Positions 58,628 through 64,000 of a stretch of 64,000 nt of DNA are shown piece by piece; within the stretch, counting starts at the first letter, position 1; every line of letters starts with the position of its first letter. The notes beneath the pieces are model-generated. The model searched no databases. It was given only the letters and a program-made list of their open reading frames with translations, and was not told where the DNA came from. Both the position numbers and the translations under genes were made by a program. The stretch comes from Truepera sp965215315 (GTDB lineage Bacteria > Deinococcota > Deinococci > Deinococcales > Trueperaceae). The stretch lies in contig CBDCDB010000008.1 in assembly GCA_965215315.1 (NCBI GenBank), positions 3,100,001-3,164,000 of the forward strand. Direction: 5' to 3'.

Positions 58628-59374
58628 ATGAAACGATTTTTGCTCAGTTTACTGCTCGTCAGTTTTTCCGCCCTCAGCTTCGCCTACACTCCCGGCACAT
58701 ACAGCGATTTATTAGGAAAATACGTAGTAGACAGCGGTTTTGTAGATTACGACGCTTGGACGGCGAATCCGGACGACGTAGCCAAGCTGCAAGGGTTCAT
58801 CGATGAAATGGCGGTTTACGACCCCGGCAGTTTGGACCGTGAAGCGGAACTCGCCTTTTGGATCAACGCCTACAACGCCATCACCCTGAACGAAGTTTTG
58901 AAGCGTTTTCCGCTCGAGACCGTCCGGCCCAGCTTTTTGGGGTTGCCGGTCACGACTTTCTTTACCAAAAAAGAACACACCGTAAACGGTGAAGCCTATA
59001 GCCTAGACGACATCGAAAACAACGTGCTGCGCAAGCTGGGCGAGCCGCGTATTCACTTTGCCATCAACTGCGCCTCGACGAGCTGTCCGGTACTCCTTCC
59101 CAAAGCCTACCGCGCCGAGGGGCTAAGCGATCAGCTAGACGAGCAGGCGGTCAAGTTTATCAACGACCCTGCGCGTAACCGCTTCGACGCTGCTACGAAT
59201 CAAGCTAGCCTGAGCAAGATTTTCGACTGGTTTAAGGGAGATTTCGACGCGGTTGGCGGTGTGCCCGACTTCCTAAGCCAATATGCCACTGGCGACGCCA
59301 AAACGGTGTTAGAAAGTGACGCGCTGAGTATCAAATATCTGACGTATAACTGGGCGCTCAACCGGGCACAGTAA
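58628..59374 (+). CDS. DUF547 domain exported protein
   Basis: This 248-residue protein has a signal peptide (FLLSLLLVSFSALSFAY) and a DUF547 core: DREAELAFWINAYNAITLNEVLKRFP, LDDIENNVLRKLGEPRIHFAINCASTSCPVLLPKAYRAEGL and FDWFKGDF. DUF547 has a papain/transglutaminase-like fold with Cys (SCP) and His (IHFAINC) in place; its function is not established. The C-terminal IKYLTYNWALN is also family-typical. Confidence 0.93.
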   Translation: MKRFLLSLLLVSFSALSFAYTPGTYSDLLGKYVVDSGFVDYDAWTANPDDVAKLQGFIDEMAVYDPGSLDREAELAFWINAYNAITLNEVLKRFPLETVRPSFLGLPVTTFFTKKEHTVNGEAYSLDDIENNVLRKLGEPRIHFAINCASTSCPVLLPKAYRAEGLSDQLDEQAVKFINDPARNRFDAATNQASLSKIFDWFKGDFDAVGGVPDFLSQYATGDAKTVLESDALSIKYLTYNWALNRAQ

Positions 59375-59415
59375 CACCTGTTTATCGTCCGACTACGTTC
59401 CTGCTTTCACTTCTG

Positions 59416-59440
59416 AAAGCCCATAAAAATGGGCTTTTTT
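59416..59440 (+). terminator. Rho-independent terminator after the DUF547 gene
   Basis: AAAGCCCA and TGGGCTTT form an 8-bp stem around ATAAAA-type loop bases, followed by T residues. Confidence 0.88.
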
Positions 59441-59634
59441 GCGTGTTCGTGCTCCGCTAATGTCACGAGTAGAAGGCCAGCACCGCTTTTCTAATAAAAG
59501 TCTAAGGCGAAGGTAAAGCCGCTCCTACCTCCGCATCATGCTCTTTACACCGCACCGAGAACGCTGGCTCACTCACGGGTTTTACGATTGGCTTTGTCGG
59601 GTGCAGACAGCACCCCCAAGTGAGGAGTACAACG

Positions 59635-60984
59635 ATGAACCTGAGAAAAGCCTTGCTACCCTTGTCGCTGACGGCGCTGCTAGCTGGCGGCGGCGTCCTA
59701 TATTCGCAGTACGGAACGCCGCTCGGAACCTACGCGCGGGCGCAAAGTGAGCAGAACGTTGCCGCAGTTCAACCGCTGAACGAAAAACAGGCGATGTTGC
59801 AAGACGAGACCAACACAGTTGACATCTTTAAGACTTACGGGCCGAGCGTCGTTTCGGTAAATGTAGAAGTTCAGGGGCAGCAGGTCAATCCGTTTATGCA
59901 GGGTGGGCAGGGGCAAGACCAAATGCAAAACCTGCCGCCGGAGTTCAGACAGTTCTTTCAGCAGTTTGGACAGCAGTTCGGCGCGCCTCAAGGCGGCGCA
60001 CAGCAACAAGAGCAGGCTCCGCTGCAAGGTGCCGGGAGCGGGTTCGTCGTCGATAAACAGGGCCAGCTCATGACCAATTACCACGTGGTTAAAGAGGCGC
60101 TTAGGGGTAACACCACGACCCTTAAAGAGGGCGCGACGCTGACCGTGACGTTTACAGGTAGTACCGACACCTTGCCAGTTAAAGTGGTCGGCGTCAATCC
60201 GTCTTACGATCTGGCGCTCTTAGAGCTGACGAATAAAAACGACCTGCCCGCGCACGTGCAACCGATTACGGTCGCTAACTCCGACTCGCTCGAGGTCGGG
60301 CAAAAAGTCATTGCGATTGGCAACCCGTTTGGGCTCGAGTCCACCGTCACCACCGGCATCGTCTCCGCGGTAGGCCGAGACTTTACTTCGGTCGGACAGT
60401 TCAACTTTCCGGTCATCCAGACAGACGCCGCCATCAATCCCGGCAACTCGGGCGGCCCGCTCCTAGACTCGCAGGGTCAGCTCGTCGGTATCAACACCGC
60501 CATCTTGCCGAGTATCGGGGCGGACGGTCAGGTAGGCTTTTTGGGGGTCGGGTTTGCGATTCCCGGCAACATCGTTTCGCAGAATTTGGCGAGCCTCGAA
60601 AAAGGCGGCTTTACGGACGTATACAGCAGCAAGCCGCGGATGGGCGTGCAGGTTCAGGACGTCTCGAGCTACCCCGAAAACCTCCGTCAGTCGCTCGGTT
60701 TACCCGCTGAAGGCGAACTCGTCATCGCGGTCGAACCGGGCAGCCCCGCCGCCAAAGCCGGACTTAAAGGCAGCGACTTTACCGTCAACGTTCAGGGTCA
60801 AGAATTACCTGCCGGTGGCGACGTGATTGTTTCAGTTGACGGACAAAAACTTTCGGACAGCCAGAGCTTGCAGACTGTCGTCTTCGCCAAAAAAGCCGGA
60901 GACACGGTTCAACTCGGAATTGTGCGCGGGGGTCAGCAGAAGACGCTAAACGTCAAACTGGCAATTGTGCCGCTGAAAAGCTAA
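59635..60984 (+). CDS. HtrA/DegP-like serine protease with PDZ domain
   Basis: This 449-residue envelope protease has a signal anchor (ALLPLSLTALLAGGGVLY) and the catalytic triad in TNYHVVKEA (His), SYDLALLELT (Asp) and NPGNSGGPLLDSQG (Ser), then one PDZ domain (GMQ-like MGVQVQDV, VIAVEPGSPAAKAGL, IVSVDGQKL). A Gln/Gly/Phe-rich low-complexity segment (residues 85-130) replaces the usual LA loop region. The start is ATG 59635 after GTGAGGAGTACAACG. A bidirectional terminator follows. Confidence 0.95.
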   Translation: MNLRKALLPLSLTALLAGGGVLYSQYGTPLGTYARAQSEQNVAAVQPLNEKQAMLQDETNTVDIFKTYGPSVVSVNVEVQGQQVNPFMQGGQGQDQMQNLPPEFRQFFQQFGQQFGAPQGGAQQQEQAPLQGAGSGFVVDKQGQLMTNYHVVKEALRGNTTTLKEGATLTVTFTGSTDTLPVKVVGVNPSYDLALLELTNKNDLPAHVQPITVANSDSLEVGQKVIAIGNPFGLESTVTTGIVSAVGRDFTSVGQFNFPVIQTDAAINPGNSGGPLLDSQGQLVGINTAILPSIGADGQVGFLGVGFAIPGNIVSQNLASLEKGGFTDVYSSKPRMGVQVQDVSSYPENLRQSLGLPAEGELVIAVEPGSPAAKAGLKGSDFTVNVQGQELPAGGDVIVSVDGQKLSDSQSLQTVVFAKKAGDTVQLGIVRGGQQKTLNVKLAIVPLKS

Positions 60985-61010
60985 CAAAAACCTGTATAAA
61001 AAACTCATAC

Positions 61011-61046
61011 AAAAAGAGATGAGGCCGAAACCTCATCTCTTTTTTA
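61011..61046. terminator. Bidirectional terminator between htrA and a small acidic gene
   Basis: AGAGATGAGG and CCTCATCTCT form a 10-bp stem with loop CCGAAA; A and T runs flank both sides. Confidence 0.92.
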
Positions 61047-61081
61047 GCTTTGGCGTAAAGCTTGGACTCGCACTAGCTTGA

Positions 61082-61258
61082 TTACCTCTGCGCCTCGTTC
61101 GGAGCTTGAGTCGCGGGGTCGTAAGACGCCTCGGCCTCGTCTTCTTCAACGACCGGATCGTCGGAAATCTGCTCGTCTACCTCTTCAACTTCGTCTTCGG
61201 CCTTTTCACCCTCGTCATTCACCGGTTTACCGGCAGGCGCACGCATGTCGTCGCTCAT
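61082..61258 (-). CDS. Small, highly acidic protein (58 residues)
   Basis: ATG 61258 follows an ideal ribosome-binding site (AGGAGGAAACT on the minus strand). The product has about 21 Asp/Glu residues in 58, for example EDEVEEVDEQISDD and VVEEDEAEA, with few hydrophobics, so it should be disordered. It may be an acidic chaperone or nucleic-acid mimic; no family is recognised. The strong ribosome-binding site and a terminator right behind it support a real gene. Confidence 0.7.
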   Translation of the reverse strand: MSDDMRAPAGKPVNDEGEKAEDEVEEVDEQISDDPVVEEDEAEASYDPATQAPNEAQR

Positions 61259-61357
61259 AGTTTCCTCCTGAAGTAACTATGCTTCTTTTGTTGGAGTACA
61301 AAATAGAGCTGTTGCTCTTTTCTGCTCTTATGTTCTAGTTTCTGCTTTTTGCTCTCT

Positions 61358-62119
61358 CTAAACGATCCCTTGCGCTCTGAGCAAAAAGTAAACGATCAAC
61401 GCCGCAACCCCGTAAAGCACCCACTTAAAATACTTTCGGCCCTGCGTCCCCGCAAATGACCGCACCACGCCCCGCGCCTCTTCACCGTCACGCCGCCTTG
61501 AGACCTTTTGGGCGCGGCGAATCGCAGCGACGCTCTTGTTCACCTGACCTTTACGGCGGTACGCCACGCCGAGGTTGTGGTGCGCGTTGGGGAAACCCTC
61601 ATTGAGCCGAATCGCCCGTTCGTAAAGCTCGATAGCTTCGTCTGTGTGGCCTGCCTCGAGCTGCACATTACCCAAGTTGGTCAGCGCCCGGTAGTGTCCC
61701 CGGTCGAGCTCGGTCGCGCTTCTAAAGGCAGTTTCGGCAGTTTCAGTTTCACCCAAAAAAACGTAGGCGGTGCCGCGCTGGGTTTCTCTTTCGGCCTCGA
61801 GTAGGGGGTGCAAAACCTCGTCTAGTAGCGTCAGCGCTGCCTCGGCCTCACCTCTATCTAGGTGTTTACCGCTCTTTTCCAGCGTAGCAACGCCTGAGCG
61901 CAGAGGTTGGGGTTCAAAGTCAGTGACCGGTTCCAAAGCGGCAGCAAGTTTGACGGCGTGCGCGTAACGTTTTTCGCGCAACGACTCGAGCACTTCACCA
62001 AGGCTTCTAAAAAGCGTAAGCAGTTCGGCGTCGGGCGCAGCCTCGGCGAGCTCGGCGGTGAGGGCCTCGCTCAAGCGGCCCTCGCTCAGCTGCCTCAGAC
62101 TCTCTTTCTCGTGCTTCAC
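61358..62119 (-). CDS. TPR protein with C-terminal membrane anchor
   Basis: This 253-residue protein has a helical N-terminal region (LTAELAEAAPDAELLTLFRSLGEVLESLREKRY), then canonical TPRs (AYVFLGETETAETAFRSATELDRG, ALTNLGNVQLEAGHTDEAIELYERAIRLNEG, AHHNLGVAYRRKGQVNKSVAAI). A basic segment (RRAQKVSRRRDGEE) and a tail anchor helix (WVLYGVAALIVYFLL) follow. The start is GTG with TATACT 6 bases upstream (leaderless). It is probably a cytoplasmic-face scaffold. Confidence 0.88.
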   Translation of the reverse strand: MKHEKESLRQLSEGRLSEALTAELAEAAPDAELLTLFRSLGEVLESLREKRYAHAVKLAAALEPVTDFEPQPLRSGVATLEKSGKHLDRGEAEAALTLLDEVLHPLLEAERETQRGTAYVFLGETETAETAFRSATELDRGHYRALTNLGNVQLEAGHTDEAIELYERAIRLNEGFPNAHHNLGVAYRRKGQVNKSVAAIRRAQKVSRRRDGEEARGVVRSFAGTQGRKYFKWVLYGVAALIVYFLLRAQGIV

Positions 62120-62239
62120 CTACCGAGTATATACGGCCCGCGTGAGGGGTAAATCTCCCTAGCTATCTCACCGGGCAACCGTATACTTTGGATACTTACG
62201 CGGGTACGCCGCAAGGGTACACTTGAGTGTGGAGGCACT

Positions 62240-63589
62240 ATGAAACGAAGGCGAATACTTCTGGTGGTAGCACTTCTAGGTTTGCCCCTGATGGCGAGCG
62301 CACAATTCTTTAATAATTTCAGTGGCGGGGGCGACCTGCTAGACACTCCGGCAGGCCGCGCTCTAGCACAGGTTTACGGTGCACTCAACGCAGGCTATCT
62401 CAACAAAGTTGACGATAACAAGTTGACTGAGGGTGCCATTACCGGCATGTTGGAGGCGCTAGAAGACCCGTATACGAGTTACGCGTCGCCCGAACAAGCT
62501 TCGCAAGAGGTCGAAAACCGCAGCGGCTCGTTTCAGGGTATCGGTGCGACGCTGCAGCCGCGCAACCGAGAAAAAGACACCATCGTCGAGGTGATTACGG
62601 TCTACCGGGGTTCGCCCGCCGAAAAAGCCGGGGTCAAATCCGGTGATATTTTTGTTGAAATCGACGGCGAAAACGTCCGCGACGCTACGACAAATGAGGT
62701 CGTGCAGAAGGTGCGTGGCCCTGCCGGAACCAAAGTCGAACTAGGCTTTCGTCGCCCCGGACAAGCTAAACCCGTTCGCCTGAGCGTAACGCGCGGTAGC
62801 ATCGACATTATCGACGTCGAATCAGCCATATTGCCGCAAAACGTCGGGTATGTCAGCATCCGCTCGTTTGCCAACGCCCGCGTTTTCGATCAGCTCGACG
62901 CGGCGCTGAACTCGCTGCAAGAAAAGGGCGTCAGCTCGCTGGTACTCGACCTGCGTAACAACGGCGGCGGTCTGCTTGATCAGGGCATCCGCGTCGCTGA
63001 CGAGTTTTTAAGCAGCGGCGACATCGTTTTTCAGCGCGCACGCGGCGTTACGCAGCGCCTTGCTGAGGCCGACCCCGCCTCGTTTGACTGGCCGATGGTG
63101 GTGCTGGTCAACCGCAACTCGGCCTCGGCTTCGGAGATCGTTGCAGGCGCGCTGCAAGACAATGGACGCGCTGAAGTCGTGGGTGAAAAAACTTATGGTA
63201 AAGGGGTCGGGCAGAGCGTGATTTCGCTCCCGAACGGCGGGCAGCTCGTTTACCTGTCATTCGAATGGCTGACGCCCGACCGCCGCAGCATCAACAAGAA
63301 AGGGATTACCCCCGACGTCAAAGTTGATGACGCGCTTGTTCAACAGGTACTCTCGCTCGAGGGTCAGGGCGCGCAGCAAGGCCAAAAGATTGAGGTTTTG
63401 GTTGACGGCAAAAAACTCGGCAACGCCCGCGTTGACGCTGACGGTAAGTTTACCTTCGTGCAGCCTTTCGAGCGTCCCGCCGACAGCGACGTTCAGGGTG
63501 AAGCGATTGTCAATTTGAAAAACGACCCGGCCCTGCAAGCCGCCTTCGATGAAGTCTTAAAGGTCAGTCGTCAGGTTGCGGAGCAGTAG
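62240..63589 (+). CDS. C-terminal processing peptidase (S41/CtpA family)
   Basis: This 449-residue exported protease has a signal peptide (ILLVVALLGLPLMASA), a PDZ domain (GIGATLQPRNREKDTIVEVITVYRGSPAEKAGVKSGDIFVEIDG) and the S41 catalytic core: SLVLDLRNNGGGLLDQGI, VVLVNRNSASASEIVAGALQDN with the Ser nucleophile and GEKTYGKGVGQS with the Lys. The C-terminus adds about 75 residues with a VDGKKLGNARVDADGKF segment. The ATG is preceded by TACACT and a GTGGAGG ribosome-binding site. Confidence 0.95.
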   Translation: MKRRRILLVVALLGLPLMASAQFFNNFSGGGDLLDTPAGRALAQVYGALNAGYLNKVDDNKLTEGAITGMLEALEDPYTSYASPEQASQEVENRSGSFQGIGATLQPRNREKDTIVEVITVYRGSPAEKAGVKSGDIFVEIDGENVRDATTNEVVQKVRGPAGTKVELGFRRPGQAKPVRLSVTRGSIDIIDVESAILPQNVGYVSIRSFANARVFDQLDAALNSLQEKGVSSLVLDLRNNGGGLLDQGIRVADEFLSSGDIVFQRARGVTQRLAEADPASFDWPMVVLVNRNSASASEIVAGALQDNGRAEVVGEKTYGKGVGQSVISLPNGGQLVYLSFEWLTPDRRSINKKGITPDVKVDDALVQQVLSLEGQGAQQGQKIEVLVDGKKLGNARVDADGKFTFVQPFERPADSDVQGEAIVNLKNDPALQAAFDEVLKVSRQVAEQ

Positions 63590-63624
63590 CAAGCTCGTAC
63601 ATATGGCCTAAAAACCATCAAAGG

Positions 63625-63658
63625 AACCGGGGAGAACTAAAAGCCTCGGTTTTCTTTT
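63625..63658 (+). terminator. Terminator after the S41 peptidase gene
   Basis: AACCGGGG and CCTCGGTT pair (one G-T) around a loop of about 11 nt, followed by TTCTTTTT. Confidence 0.75.
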
Positions 63659-63670
63659 TATCACCTGCTT

Positions 63671-64000
63671 TTACGTGCGCCCCGACTCTCGTTTTGCAGC
63701 CTTAACGAGTGACGAAGGTGCTTGAGCCGGTTCGGTAACGATGCGGCGGACTGTCTCGAGCGTCCCCTCCAAAAAACTCCGACCATCATCGAAAAGACAG
63801 GTTTTGTCCAGGTAGCTCTCAGGGCTGTGATGACCCGCCGGCCCCATCGGAATCACGCTGATCTTGCCCTGACGTTTTGCTCGGTTCCAGTACGAGTTGG
63901 CGAGAACGGGCCAGCGTCCCGGAAAGACCATTGCCCCCAGCGCCTAAACGTGATCGTGGCTGCCCTCGAGGTGATACAGATGCGTGATGGTTTTAAGGCC
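63671..64000 (-). pseudogene. Alpha/beta-hydrolase-like gene, partial, with an in-frame TAG
   Basis: The minus-strand frame entering from the window end reads LKTITHLYHLEGSHDHV, then TAG (63946-63944), then ALGAMVFPGRWPVLANSYWNRAKRQGKISVIPMGPAGHHSPESYLDKTC and on to 63671. Both sides look like one continuous C-terminal domain, with SHDH and the GHH histidine placed as in alpha/beta hydrolases. CAG to TAG is a plausible origin. A shorter protein from ATG 63931 is formally possible. The family assignment is tentative because most of the gene lies outside. Confidence 0.6.

Noticed and set aside
59538..59750. Possible short gene before htrA
   Set aside because: It runs out of frame through the htrA signal peptide and has no ribosome-binding site; it is a shadow.
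1..64000. CRISPR array, prophage or integron
   Set aside because: No regularly spaced repeats, phage structural genes, integrase or attC sites were seen.

Overview
The window is a compact bacterial chromosome segment of moderately high GC (roughly 55-58% by eye). It probably comes from the phylum Deinococcota, and a Truepera-like lineage is my best guess. The clues are many genes whose -10 box (TANNNT) lies only 4-7 nt before the start codon, an ArgC with a LysY-like active-site motif, and a Bacillus/Deinococcus-style rhamnose-lactaldehyde operon. The phylum call is an inference; no rRNA is present to confirm it.

Layout. 1-5.5 kb: the tail of an iron-chelate ABC importer, DUF421 and ABM-domain proteins, a dienoyl-CoA-reductase-like SDR, small TPR proteins, rsmI, and a DUF6886 gene interrupted by one in-frame TAG. 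5.5-11.6 kb: a HAD hydrolase, mfd, a small outer-membrane beta-barrel protein, a GIY-YIG protein and era. 11.8-18.8 kb: one tightly overlapping operon (DeoR regulator, rhaI, lutABC, rhaEW) that would take L-rhamnose to DHAP and L-lactaldehyde and on through L-lactate to pyruvate; the kinase is not in the window. 18.8-26.1 kb: a GarR-like dehydrogenase, a DinB-like protein, a TerB-TerB-AAA+ gene split by an IS, a P450, a methyltransferase, a flavin reductase and a probable new small RNA. 26.2-32.3 kb: a dehydrogenase remnant, YjbR, tRNA-Asn, speA, orphan genes and YceI. 32.3-41.3 kb: B12-dependent ribonucleotide reductase, PspA, purH, a parvulin-type foldase with a very long Asn/Gln-rich tail, and tRNA-Arg. 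41.4-44.5 kb: DAHP synthase behind what looks like a complete aromatic-amino-acid attenuator. 44.5-48.2 kb: a pile-up of damaged genes and insertion sequences. 48.3-55.1 kb: a TPR protein, the SRP/ribosome-maturation cluster (ffh, rpsP, khpA, rimM, trmD), a Skp-like chaperone and prepilin peptidase. 55.3-58.5 kb: an argF-argC-argJ operon. 58.6-64 kb: a cell-envelope group (DUF547, HtrA, TPR, CtpA) and a hydrolase with an in-frame TAG at the window edge.

Genome-wide signals. The palindrome CTCGAG occurs about 115 times by eye (about 15-20 expected). The heptamer TTTACGG/CCGTAAA occurs about 57 times (about 7 expected), with four intergenic copies arranged as inverted pairs, as DNA uptake sequences do in other naturally competent bacteria. 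TTTACGG is absent from the 45-48 kb IS cluster. At least seven genes are broken by nonsense codons, frameshifts, deletions or insertions.
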